DNA of 64,000 bases, from NCBI GenBank assembly GCA_963779685.1, contig CAVZZG010000001.1:744001-808000 (forward strand), in the 5' to 3' direction. Origin of the DNA: CAVZZG01 sp963779685 (lineage in GTDB: Bacteria; Actinomycetota; Thermoleophilia; Gaiellales; F1-60-MAGs149). The translations under genes were made by a program, and so were the position numbers. Under the pieces are notes generated by a model, which ran no database searches, was not told the DNA's origin, and was given only the letters and a program-made list of their open reading frames with translations. Of the stretch, positions 9,351-17,199 are shown one piece after another. Each line of letters opens with the position of its first letter. Positions within the stretch are counted from its first letter, which is position 1.

Positions 9351-9815
9351 TCAGTACTCGTTCTTGATCACGAAGTAGGAGCCGCGGATGGTTCCGGCGA
9401 GCTTCGACTTCTGGCGCGCGAACTTGAAGCGCGGGGCGAGCTCCGCGGGGATGTCCATCCCGTCGGAGAGCTTGAATCCGACCGCCCGCTTCCTGGCGTC
9501 GTCGACCGTGTACATGACGTTGATCGAGAGGCCGCTCTCGTAGAAGACGTAGGCCATGCGGATGTCCTCGACCTGGAAGGACGTCGCCTCCAACGGGCGG
9601 GACGCGATGACGATGTCGCGTTCCTCCTTGAGGATCCGGTGCACCCAGTCGACGGTCGCCTGGGCTTCGCCGGCGGGCTCCACCGTGAAGTCGTGGTCGT
9701 ACTTGTTCTTGAAGTAGCGCGCCTCGTTCGCCCGGAGACCGGCGAGCGCGGCCGCGACCGGTGACGACTCGAGGCCGACGGTCGACACGGTAGTGAAGTC
9801 CACGGTGTAGGGCAT
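9351..9815 (-). CDS. Hypothetical protein, 154 residues
   Basis: I do not recognise the family. The protein has no signal peptide or membrane segment, is alpha/beta in composition, and carries a basic C-terminal half (FKFARQKSKLAGTIRGSYFVIK). I chose ATG at 9815 (MPYTVDF) over one seven codons upstream because GGAG precedes it by 6 nt. It is convergent with the secreted protein at 7729, their ends separated by only about 20 nt, and divergent from the membrane protein at 9978. Confidence 0.6.
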   Translation of the reverse strand: MPYTVDFTTVSTVGLESSPVAAALAGLRANEARYFKNKYDHDFTVEPAGEAQATVDWVHRILKEERDIVIASRPLEATSFQVEDIRMAYVFYESGLSINVMYTVDDARKRAVGFKLSDGMDIPAELAPRFKFARQKSKLAGTIRGSYFVIKNEY

Positions 9816-9977
9816 GATGCACTCCGGAAGGCGCATGGCCGTTGCTGTCCGCCGGAGGATACGTCCGAATCGACGTCACCGCCGCCGTGCTTGCCGAGAA
9901 CTGCATGGGCAGGTTGCGCAGTGGCCAGGGTAAACCCGCTACCGCAACGGCTGGCCGCGTCCTACGCTCGGTCGAGC

Positions 9978-10595
9978 ATGAGGGAGATAGTTCCGGTTCT
10001 CGGCGTGCTCGCCGGATTGGTCGGTGTCGCTGACACCCTCCCCTACGTCCGGGACATCCTCCGCGGGCGGACGCGCCCCCACCGCGGCACCTGGCTGATC
10101 TGGGGCGTGCTTACGGTCGTCGTGTGCGTGTCCCAATGGGCCGATGGCGCCACCTGGAGCCTCGTCATGGCGGCGACCCAGGCCGCCATGACGACCCTCG
10201 TCTTCCTGCTCGCGATTCGTCGCGGCGAGGGCGGCGTGAGCACCACCGAACGCGTCATGATCGCCCTCGCCGGCGCAGGCGTGGTCGGCTGGCTGATCGC
10301 CGACGAACCGGTCATCGCCACCGCGTGCGTCGTCCTCGCCGACCTGATGGGCGTCGCCATGATGGTGCCGAAGACGTACCGTGATCCCGAGTCGGAGACC
10401 TTCGCTACGTACGCGCTCGCGAGCCTCGCCGGCGCACTTGGCGCCGCCGCCGTCGGCACGATCAACCCCTCGCTGCTCCTCTTCCCGCTCTATTTCTGCC
10501 TCGCGAACGGCGCGATCGCCCTGCTCATCCGCCAACGGCGACGCACCCTCGACCACACCCCGCCACACGCCGTGCTCGCCGCGACGGCGGAATGA
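9978..10595 (+). CDS. Multi-pass membrane protein, PQ-loop-like
   Basis: A 205-residue integral membrane protein with about seven hydrophobic segments. The first helix is followed by LPYVRDILRGRTRPHRGTWLIWG. The P-Y-x-x-D-I-x-x-G-x-T-x-P-x-x-x-x-W-x-x-W spacing is reminiscent of the PQ-loop/SWEET superfamily, although the canonical PQ dipeptide is absent. A related half occurs later as VVLADLMGVAMMVPKTYRDPESETFATYALASLAG, giving the two-repeat layout expected of that fold. ATG at 9978 begins just before the first helix; an upstream in-frame extension has no membrane character. The transport substrate, if any, is unknown. Confidence 0.65.
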   Translation: MREIVPVLGVLAGLVGVADTLPYVRDILRGRTRPHRGTWLIWGVLTVVVCVSQWADGATWSLVMAATQAAMTTLVFLLAIRRGEGGVSTTERVMIALAGAGVVGWLIADEPVIATACVVLADLMGVAMMVPKTYRDPESETFATYALASLAGALGAAAVGTINPSLLLFPLYFCLANGAIALLIRQRRRTLDHTPPHAVLAATAE

Positions 10596-10665
10596 CGCCA
10601 AGGGTGGTTACACGCCGCCGGAGATGCTGGGAGCGGACGGATGTCGGGTGAAACGGCGTCGCGCG

Positions 10666-12189
10666 TCACGTGGCCTCCGCCTGGGAGGCGACCGCGGTCG
10701 CCTCGCGCCGGTCGCCGAGCAGGTAGAGCACGACCGCGAGTACGGCCAGGCCGGCGATCGGTGCGAGCACGAGCAGCTCGAACGTCGACCGGTCGCCGGC
10801 GAATCCGGCCGGCAGCGCCGAGTCCGGGTCGGCCAGACCGAACCCCGGCCAGAGCAGGCAGACGGCTGCGAGCGCCGACCAGGCGGTGGCGGAGACCGTC
10901 ACCAGCCAGGCAACGGCCTGCCCGCCCGGAACGCGGAACGGCCGTTCGAGGTCGGGCCGGCGGAGCCGGAGGGCGAGGAAGGCCGGGAAGATGAGCAGGT
11001 AGGCGAGCACGATCAGGGCGATCGAGACCGTCAGGGCGGCGGAGAAGTAGCGCTGCGAGTCGCCACCCGTGGCCCGGATGTCGACCGCCATCGCGAGCCA
11101 CGAGATGGCGCCGGAGACGACGCCCAGGACGACCGGGACACCGGTGCGCTCGGAGATCCGGCCGAGGAACGCCGGGCCGGCGCCGTCGATGCAGGCGGCC
11201 GCCTGAGTGCGGCTCGTGCCCATGATCCAGGCGGCGCCGCTCGCGAGCAGCACCCAGATGAACAGCGCCGCGCAGCCGGCGCCGAGTACGGCGCCGGCAC
11301 CCGTCAGCTGCACCGTCCCGTCGGGGTCGACCGATCCGCCGTAGACGGTGAAGACCGTCCGCATCGCGTCGATCAGGCCGTGGACGGACGTGACCGCCGA
11401 CGGCGGCAGCACGACCAGCACGGCGAGCACCGGCACGCCGTACATCACGAGCTGGCCGACGCCCGCGCGGCCGATCGCCCACGGGATGTCGCGGCGCGGG
11501 TCGACCATCTCCTCGCCGCGCCGCGGCCGGCAGCTCGATGCCGACGAACGAGTACAGGAGCACCGGGACGACGGCGATGAACACGGCGGCCGAGGGCGAG
11601 AGGTCGCCGGCGGCGAAGCCGTGCACGCCGTGGGCGATGCCGTACATCGACGGCGCTGACGTGAACACCACGAGCAGCACGATCTGCCCGACAGCGCCGC
11701 TGGTCGGCACCCACTTGCCGTAGCCGCAGTGGCGCCACGGCAGCGACCGTGGCGACACCGACGAAGACGGTGCCGAAGGCGATTGCGCCGCCGGTGCCGA
11801 GGTGACCGAAGAAGCGCGACCACACGGCGAGGGCGATTGCGACCGACGGAGCCGCCGAGCCAGAACGGGGTGCCGGCCCAGTACAGCAGCGACGTCACCG
11901 CGCCGGCGAAGCGGCCGAACGCCTCGCGGACCCAGACGTAGCAGCCACCCTCCTCCGGGAGCGCGGCGCCGAGCTCGGCGTTGGCGAGCGCCGACGGCAC
12001 GAAGAAGAGGACGAAGAGCGCGACGAGCCACGTGAAGGCCTGCACGCCGCCGATCGCGACCGCCCCCACCGTGTCGATCACGACCATGGCCGAGAGCAGG
12101 AAGAACACCGTGTCGAGGCGCTGCAGCTCGCGCCGCAGGCGCGAGTGCTGGAGCGCGCGCCAGTCGGACGACTCGACCTGCGTCGTCAT
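10666..12189 (-). CDS. APC-superfamily amino acid permease, frame broken by three shifts
   Basis: ATG at 12189 is preceded by AGGAGGATCGC. The N-terminus (RRELQRLDTVFFLLSAMVVI, then a Glu/Gly-rich LPEEGGCYVWVREAFG loop) and later landmarks (YGKWVP, GIELPAA..GEEMVDPRRDIP, GTSRTQAAA) identify an amino acid-polyamine-organocation permease of about 509 residues with 12 predicted membrane segments. The frame is lost near 11845, 11733 and 11520. Each site is restored by adding back one CG/GC (for example TCGGTCGC to TCGCGGTCGC), and three such losses return the gene to its starting frame, so the end matches the start. Upstream lies one copy of the 80-bp element shared with 15079-15158, next to the LAL regulator, suggesting regulation by it. 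Confidence 0.82.
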   Translation of the reverse strand: MTTQVESSDWRALQHSRLRRELQRLDTVFFLLSAMVVIDTVGAVAIGGVQAFTWLVALFVLFFVPSALANAELGAALPEEGGCYVWVREAFGRFAGAVTSLLYWAGTPFWLGGSVGRNRPRRVVALLRSPRHRRRNRLRHRLRRCRHGRCRGATAATASGCRPAALSGRSCCSWCSRQRRRCTASPTACTASPPATSRPRPPCSSPSSRCSCTRSSASSCRPRRGEEMVDPRRDIPWAIGRAGVGQLVMYGVPVLAVLVVLPPSAVTSVHGLIDAMRTVFTVYGGSVDPDGTVQLTGAGAVLGAGCAALFIWVLLASGAAWIMGTSRTQAAACIDGAGPAFLGRISERTGVPVVLGVVSGAISWLAMAVDIRATGGDSQRYFSAALTVSIALIVLAYLLIFPAFLALRLRRPDLERPFRVPGGQAVAWLVTVSATAWSALAAVCLLWPGFGLADPDSALPAGFAGDRSTFELLVLAPIAGLAVLAVVLYLLGDRREATAVASQAEAT

Positions 12190-12212
12190 GCGATCCTCCT
12201 GCTGCAAGTGAA

Positions 12213-12292
12213 CCGGGCTCGGCCCATACGGTGCCCACGTTGATTCAGCCAGTGCTGTGGGAAGCGGACAAGGGGGTTTCCCCTGGACTCGC
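12213..12292 (-). promoter_or_regulatory. 80-bp upstream element, copy A (permease side)
   Basis: Read on the minus strand toward the permease start (12189), the element contains GCGAGTCCA, GGGGAAACCCC (12283-12273), a 20-nt spacer beginning CTTGTCCGC, CTGGCTGAATCA (12252-12241) and GGGCCGAGCCCGG near its end. Copy B at 15079-15158 has the same blocks with identical spacing. By hand alignment 56 of 80 positions agree, with 11/11 in the GGGGAAACCCC block and 11/12 in the CTGGCT block. The inner GTATGGGCC may hold the -10. CTGGCTGAATCA ends 51 nt before the permease ATG. Interpretation as a binding site/promoter for the neighbouring LuxR regulator is inference. Confidence 0.65.
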
Positions 12293-12308
12293 GGGGCGTC
12301 GACCCTGA

Positions 12309-15029
12309 TCAGCCCGTGGGCGTGTCCCCGGCGACGGCCGCGAGCTGGTCGAGCCGGACGAGCTCCGTGCGGGAGCGCACGCCGAGCTTGCGGTAGACGC
12401 GGGTGAGGTGACCCTCGACCGTCGACAGGCTCATGTACAGCTCGCCCGCGATCTCGCGGTTCCGACGTCCGGCGATGGCCAGCCGGGCGACCTGCGTCTC
12501 CGCCTCCGTCAGGTCGCCGCTCGACCGCCCGCGACTCATCCGCGCGAGCACCTCGGTGACCTGCCCGGCGAAGCCGGCCGCGCCGTGGGCCACGAACGCC
12601 TCCCGCGCTGCCTCGAGGGCCGCCGCGCCGTCCAATCGGCGCCCGGCGGAGAGTGCCGCCCGGCCGTGCGCGAGCCGTGCCCGCGCTGCGTCCGTATGGA
12701 AGCCGAGCTCGTCGAGCGTCGTTGCGGCCCGATCGAGCATGGGAACGGCGTCCGCCGCCTCCCCCGCCGCGGCCACCACGATCCCCCGGCTGACGACGCT
12801 GATGGCATCGACCCAACGGCTCTGCGCGACCAGTGCCTGCGCCTCGAGGCGCGCGAGCCGCCCCTTCGCCTCGTCGATGGCCCCGGCGAGCGCCGCTGCC
12901 TCGATCGCGTCGGGCGTCGTCCGGAACACCGCCGGGTGGGCGAAGCCCATCGTCGTGACGAGATCGTCCGCCGATGCGAGCGCGGCGTACCCGGCCGGGG
13001 CATCCCCGAGCGAGAGCGCGAGCAGCCCGAGGACGTGCGTGAGCCGCGCGATCCATGGCCGCTCGGCTCGCGCCTCGGCGCGCGCGAGCCGCGCCCGGGC
13101 GACGGTGCGCGCCTCCTCCGCGCGTCCGAGCCACACCAGCGTGAGTGCGAGGGAGTGCTGCAGGAGGGCCTCGCCCCAGGTGTCGCGCGCGTCGCGGGCG
13201 GCCTCGATCCCCTCGTGGACGTTCTCCTCGGCACGGGCCAGCCGGCCGGCCGCGATGTCGAGCATCGCCGCGTCGTAGAGGCGGTAGGCGCGGGCGTTCT
13301 CGTCGTGCTGGCGCTCCTCCTGCTCCTGCGCCTGGGCGAGCGCCTCCGCTGCTCCGGGCAGGTCGCCGTCGAGGTACCGCAGCTCGGCGAGGCGGGCGTA
13401 GGGGCCGTCGTCGAGCGGCACACCATCGAGCGCCATCTCCTCCACCAGCAGCCGCCGGAGCGCGGCAGGCGTCTCTCGACCTGCGACGACCCGCATGTGC
13501 TCGAGCGTCCGGACGGCGGGGAGCGTGATGTCCTCAACGCCCGCGCGCCGGGCTGCAGCGACGGCCAGCGTGGCGACCGCGATGCCGTCGTCGAGGGCGC
13601 CGCGGTGCATGCCGCGCGCCCACCCGAGCCAGTCGAGGATCCGGGCCTGCAGCGCGTCGTCGTCGCCGGCCTCCGCGACCGCCTGCTCGAGCCAGCGTTC
13701 GCCAGTGGCGAAGTCGTCGTCCTCGACGAAGGCCCGTTCCATGATGGCCTCTGCGCGAGCCGGTCCCGATGGCAGCCGGGCGACCAGCGCATCCGCGGCC
13801 GCGAGCGACCGGGTCCACTCTCCCGCCTTCGCCAGAGCGCGGATCTCGGCGAGCCCGTATGCCAGGACGGCGTCGGTGTCGGGAGTTGCAGCGAGACGTC
13901 CGGCGTGGCCGGCGAGCTCACCGGCGAGGTCGAAGGCGCCGCGGGCAGCCATCCGCTCCGAGGCGGCGGCGACCTCACTCGCGATCGCGGGGGCGGGGCC
14001 GACCGCGGACAGTGCGAGGTGGCGTACTCGCTCGTCGCCGTCCTCGACGACATCCGCGAGCCGGCCGTGCAGGGCGCGCCGGCGATCGGGTGGGATCCGC
14101 TCGTACACGACCGACTGGACGAGCGGGTGGTCGAAGCGCACGCGCCCGTCGCGATCGACGACGACGATCCCTTCGCGAACGGCGGCGTCGAGTGCCGCCG
14201 CCCCGTCCGGCGCCGCCGCGGCGATCAACGCCTGCGTCGGCCGACCACTCGCCGCCGCCACCTCCAGCACGCTGCGGACCGCCGGCGTCGACCGATCGAG
14301 CCGTGCCCCGATCGCCGCGGCGAGGGTGCCGGGTGCAGCACCGGGGGCGCCGCCGGCGTGGGCGCGCATCAGCTCGATCGCGTGCAGCGGATTGCCGCCC
14401 GAGGCCTCGTGGATCGCGCGCAGCACGGGAGCCGGCACGGTCGGTGAGACCGCGCGCAAGACCCTGCGCAGCTCGCGCGCGGGGAGCGGCCGGACGATCA
14501 CCTCCTCTCGTCGCTCCGGGCGGACGGCGGCGAGCAGGTCGGCAACCGGCTCGGAGCCTACGCCCGGGCGGACGGTGGCGAGGAACACGACCGGCTCATC
14601 CTCGAGACGGCGGATCGCGAACCGGATCGCCCGCGCCGACGCCGGGTCGAGCCAGTGCGCGTCGTCGATCGCGACGAGCACCGGGCCCTCTCGTGCGAGG
14701 GAGCGCAGGACGCCGAGGAACGCGCGGCCGTGGGCCGCGTGCGACTCCCCGGCGAGCAGCGGCGCGAGGTCGGCGCCGACCGCCTCGAACATGTCGACGA
14801 CCGCGACGAGCGGGAACGACAGTTCCTCCTCGGCCGGCCGGGCGGGGAGCACGACGTGGCCTGCCGCCCTCGCCCGTTCGATCCCAACGCGCCAGAGGGC
14901 GGACTTGCCGATCCCGGCCTCTCCGACGAGCACGAGTGAGCGCGCGCCACCAGTCGCCGCGGCGACGAAGGCGTCGATCCGGGCGAGTTCGGCCTGACGG
15001 CCGACGAGAGCCGTGCGAATGGCATCCAC
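12309..15029 (-). CDS. LAL-type LuxR-family transcriptional regulator (AAA ATPase + HTH)
   Basis: A 906-residue large ATP-binding LuxR regulator. Near the N-terminus is an AAA/STAND ATPase with Walker A GEAGIGKS (36-43) and Walker B VLVAIDDAHWLD (117-128). The middle is a long Ala/Arg/Glu-rich helical region like TPR repeats. The C-terminus carries a LuxR helix-turn-helix (LTEAETQVARLAIAGRRN, then STVEGHLTRVYRKLGVRSR). I set the start at GTG 15029, immediately before the VGRQAEL segment that opens this family; the frame is open further upstream but without family similarity. Such proteins usually activate transport or catabolic genes upon ligand and ATP binding. It lies between the two copies of an 80-bp element facing the permease and the DUF4395 gene. 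Confidence 0.9.
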   Translation of the reverse strand: MDAIRTALVGRQAELARIDAFVAAATGGARSLVLVGEAGIGKSALWRVGIERARAAGHVVLPARPAEEELSFPLVAVVDMFEAVGADLAPLLAGESHAAHGRAFLGVLRSLAREGPVLVAIDDAHWLDPASARAIRFAIRRLEDEPVVFLATVRPGVGSEPVADLLAAVRPERREEVIVRPLPARELRRVLRAVSPTVPAPVLRAIHEASGGNPLHAIELMRAHAGGAPGAAPGTLAAAIGARLDRSTPAVRSVLEVAAASGRPTQALIAAAAPDGAAALDAAVREGIVVVDRDGRVRFDHPLVQSVVYERIPPDRRRALHGRLADVVEDGDERVRHLALSAVGPAPAIASEVAAASERMAARGAFDLAGELAGHAGRLAATPDTDAVLAYGLAEIRALAKAGEWTRSLAAADALVARLPSGPARAEAIMERAFVEDDDFATGERWLEQAVAEAGDDDALQARILDWLGWARGMHRGALDDGIAVATLAVAAARRAGVEDITLPAVRTLEHMRVVAGRETPAALRRLLVEEMALDGVPLDDGPYARLAELRYLDGDLPGAAEALAQAQEQEERQHDENARAYRLYDAAMLDIAAGRLARAEENVHEGIEAARDARDTWGEALLQHSLALTLVWLGRAEEARTVARARLARAEARAERPWIARLTHVLGLLALSLGDAPAGYAALASADDLVTTMGFAHPAVFRTTPDAIEAAALAGAIDEAKGRLARLEAQALVAQSRWVDAISVVSRGIVVAAAGEAADAVPMLDRAATTLDELGFHTDAARARLAHGRAALSAGRRLDGAAALEAAREAFVAHGAAGFAGQVTEVLARMSRGRSSGDLTEAETQVARLAIAGRRNREIAGELYMSLSTVEGHLTRVYRKLGVRSRTELVRLDQLAAVAGDTPTG

Positions 15030-15078
15030 GTGCCAGCCATTCTGACGGCATCGCGCTGCGCGGTAGGGTCGGTCGCGA

Positions 15079-15158
15079 GCGGGTCGAGGGGAAACCCCGT
15101 TGCCCGCCGGATGGCGTTCTGGCTCAATCAGCCTGGGATGCGGTAGGGCCGCGCCCGG
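15079..15158 (+). promoter_or_regulatory. 80-bp upstream element, copy B (DUF4395 side)
   Basis: On the plus strand: GCGGGTCGA, GGGGAAACCCC (15088-15098), a spacer beginning GTTGCCCGC, CTGGCTCAATCA (15119-15130), and GGGCCGCGCCCGG. It has the same orientation and nearly the same distance to the DUF4395 start (56 nt between CTGGCTCAATCA and GTG 15187) as copy A has to the permease start. It also lies in the divergent region upstream of the LuxR gene itself, where it would read in the opposite orientation, so autoregulation is possible. GGTAGGGCC is the candidate -10 region. Function is inferred from conservation, spacing and location only. Confidence 0.65.
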
Positions 15159-15186
15159 GAATCTGACGGGAAGGAGTCGAGCGCTG

Positions 15187-15870
15187 GTGGTCGTCTTCGG
15201 CGAGTACGTCTCGGGCCTCACGATCGACGGTCGGGAGGTGCGCGCGGCGGTCTTCAACGAGCACGCGGTGCGGGCTGCGGCCGGCCTGACCCTGGTGCTC
15301 GGCGCCGTCGCGTTCGCCTACGCCTACTTCGACCAGGACTACGTCCCGTTGCAGGTGGTGACGACGGTCTTCTTCATCGACTTCCTGCTGCGCGTCACGA
15401 CCGGGCTGCGCTTCAGCCCGACGGGTTTGGCCGGCGGTTGGATGACCCGCCGCCGCGAGCCGGAGTGGACGTCGGCGAGGCCGAAGCGGTTCGCCTGGAC
15501 GCTCGGCCTCGCGATGTCGTTCGCGATGATGGTGATCACGAACTCCGGCGTGCGCGGCCTCCTGCCGCGGACGGTCTGCCTGATCTGCCTGACGCTGATG
15601 TGGATGGAGTCCGTGCTCGGGCTCTGCCTCGGCTGCGAGGTGCACGGCCTCCTCGTTCGGGCCGGCCTCGCACGGCGCGACGATGCGTACGAGATCTGCG
15701 CACACGGCGCGTGCACGGTCGTGCCGCGCTCCGAGATCGGAGACCGAGTCTCACGCGCTGCTGGTTTGCGAGGTGCGTGTGTGGGCTCGGACGAATCCCG
15801 TCTGCCGTCCGCATCCTTGGGTTGGGATGAGGTCGACAGGTCTGCTGGGGCTCCCAGAACGAGCGCGTGA
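15187..15870 (+). CDS. DUF4395 membrane protein with CxxC motif
   Basis: A 227-residue protein. The central part matches DUF4395: F-N-E-H-A-V-R near the N-terminus, membrane helices at about 25-45 and 55-70, FFIDFLLRVTTGLRFSP, a soluble KRFAWTLGLAMSF stretch, and the closing ESVLGLCLGCEVHGLL with a membrane-embedded C-x-x-C. DUF4395 proteins often associate with thiol/sulfur-transfer proteins, and the C-x-x-C suggests redox chemistry; the family's biochemistry is unproved. AAGGAG at 15171-15176 supports GTG 15187 (CTG 15184 is an alternative). The last 50 residues are low-complexity and poorly conserved in style, so the true stop could be affected by an undetected frameshift. It is divergent from the LuxR regulator behind element copy B. 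Confidence 0.78.
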   Translation: MVVFGEYVSGLTIDGREVRAAVFNEHAVRAAAGLTLVLGAVAFAYAYFDQDYVPLQVVTTVFFIDFLLRVTTGLRFSPTGLAGGWMTRRREPEWTSARPKRFAWTLGLAMSFAMMVITNSGVRGLLPRTVCLICLTLMWMESVLGLCLGCEVHGLLVRAGLARRDDAYEICAHGACTVVPRSEIGDRVSRAAGLRGACVGSDESRLPSASLGWDEVDRSAGAPRTSA

Positions 15871-15962
15871 GCGGTTCGCAGACCCGAGGGGTGTCCAGCG
15901 CGTCAGTTGAACTTCGGCGCGATCTGGGGCGGCCGCGGGCAGCGCGATGGCTGCTGCGCCGG

Positions 15963-16847
15963 CTACTTCGTGAATCGCTCCGCCGTGAAGTAGTTCGAAC
16001 GGCTGCTGCCGTCCGTGAACTCGCTGTACGAGTTGACCGTCAGGACCCCGGTGCTCGAGATCGGCATGCCGGCAAGGAGGGTGCGCTTGAACCCGTAGTC
16101 GGCTGGCGCCAGGAACCGCGATCCGGTCGTCGCGGTCGTCGAGGGGCCGTAGGCGATGGCGGGCGTGACGCCGTTGTCGCACGGGGTCGGCGTGCACGCA
16201 CCGAACACGTGGACGAGCAGCGAGCCGTCAAGGGCCCGGGTGATGTCGAGCTCGACGGTTCCCCGCGTGTTGGGGTCGACGTTGTGCCAGACGCCGATGA
16301 GGGCATCCGGCGCGTGGGGCTGCCTGCCCGTCGGGTACGCGGTGGTGGCCGTTCCCTTCTTCCTGCTCGACGTCGCGCGGCCCACTCGCTTGAACGAACG
16401 GGTCATGGCCGAGTTGTGGCGAGAGCCGGCGTGGTAGACGTCGTACCAATCGAGAGCGATGCGCCGCCCGCGACTGGTGGAGACCAGTCGGCCCAAGAGC
16501 ACCTGGTTGTACGACGCGAGGACCTGATTCGTCTCGAAGACCGCGCCGGTCGTGGCACTCGCGGACGGGCCGAACACGACAGCGGAGAGCTTGCCCGACT
16601 CGCACAGCTTCGGCCTTCCGCACGTGCTGAACGCGTCGACCTTGATGCCGCCCCCGCTCGACTTGCTGATCACGAGCTTCACGATGCCGCTCCTGGCGGT
16701 GCTGGTCCAGGTACCGATCAGGCCGGAAGCGGCGCTCGGCGCGGCGCTCGCGGGTGCCGGCGCGAGGACCATGCCCGCCATCGCGGCGAGAAGCCCCACG
16801 ATGGTCGTGCCGCCGCCACGTGCGATCGTGCGTGTCTTCCCAACCAT
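15963..16847 (-). CDS. Secreted protein with internal duplication
   Basis: A 294-residue exported protein of unknown function. ATG at 16847 is preceded by GGGAGGAAGACC. A signal peptide (GGGTTIVGLLAAMAGMVLAP, ending ASAAP) is followed by two related domains of about 110 residues. Each begins LIG[TV]W and has a conserved middle (DAFSTCGRPKLCESGKLSA in copy one, HVFGACTPTPCDNGVTPA in copy two) with a short-range cysteine pair. Each continues with A-x-x-[FY]-G-P-S-x-[ST]-A-T-T-G. Linker KKGTATTAYPTG joins them. The paired cysteines would form one disulfide per domain outside the cell. I do not recognise the family. Confidence 0.75.
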   Translation of the reverse strand: MVGKTRTIARGGGTTIVGLLAAMAGMVLAPAPASAAPSAASGLIGTWTSTARSGIVKLVISKSSGGGIKVDAFSTCGRPKLCESGKLSAVVFGPSASATTGAVFETNQVLASYNQVLLGRLVSTSRGRRIALDWYDVYHAGSRHNSAMTRSFKRVGRATSSRKKGTATTAYPTGRQPHAPDALIGVWHNVDPNTRGTVELDITRALDGSLLVHVFGACTPTPCDNGVTPAIAYGPSTTATTGSRFLAPADYGFKRTLLAGMPISSTGVLTVNSYSEFTDGSSRSNYFTAERFTK

Positions 16848-16977
16848 GGTCTTCCTCCCGCCGCGAACGTGGGACGCGTTCCGCTCGCCCGCTGCAGGAT
16901 CACACACGGCGAGTCCGCAGGCAACGTCGGGGTGAGATCACGGCACGGGCGGATGGGCTTGCGATGGCGGGACGGCG

Positions 16978-17196
16978 TCATGCCGATGGGCCGGCCTTCG
17001 ACGGGATCTCGTCCTTCTCGGCCCCGGGATCCGGCGGCCTGCGCCGCCGGCGGGCGACGTAGAACAGGCAGCCGGAGACGGCCACGGCTGCCTGTCCTCC
17101 CCAGAGGAGGGCGAGCGGCCAGGTGGCGGCGTGGCCGGCGTAGCCGGTCTGCGCGATCCGGCTGTTGCAGAGGCAGTCGAGGATCTCGCGCACCAT
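16978..17196 (-). CDS. Small predicted membrane protein
   Basis: A 72-residue frame whose ATG (17196) lies just 3 nt after the stop of the upstream APC permease gene, suggesting translational coupling. It has an N-terminal MVREILDCLCNSRIAQ segment, one strong hydrophobic helix (WPLALLWGGQAAVAVSGCLF) and a basic YVARRRRRPP followed by a charged tail, giving a cytoplasmic C-terminus by the positive-inside rule. No Shine-Dalgarno sequence is evident. It could be a small accessory subunit of the permease or a chance frame; only position and membrane-like composition support it. Confidence 0.5.
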   Translation of the reverse strand: MVREILDCLCNSRIAQTGYAGHAATWPLALLWGGQAAVAVSGCLFYVARRRRRPPDPGAEKDEIPSKAGPSA

Positions 17197-17199
17197 CGT

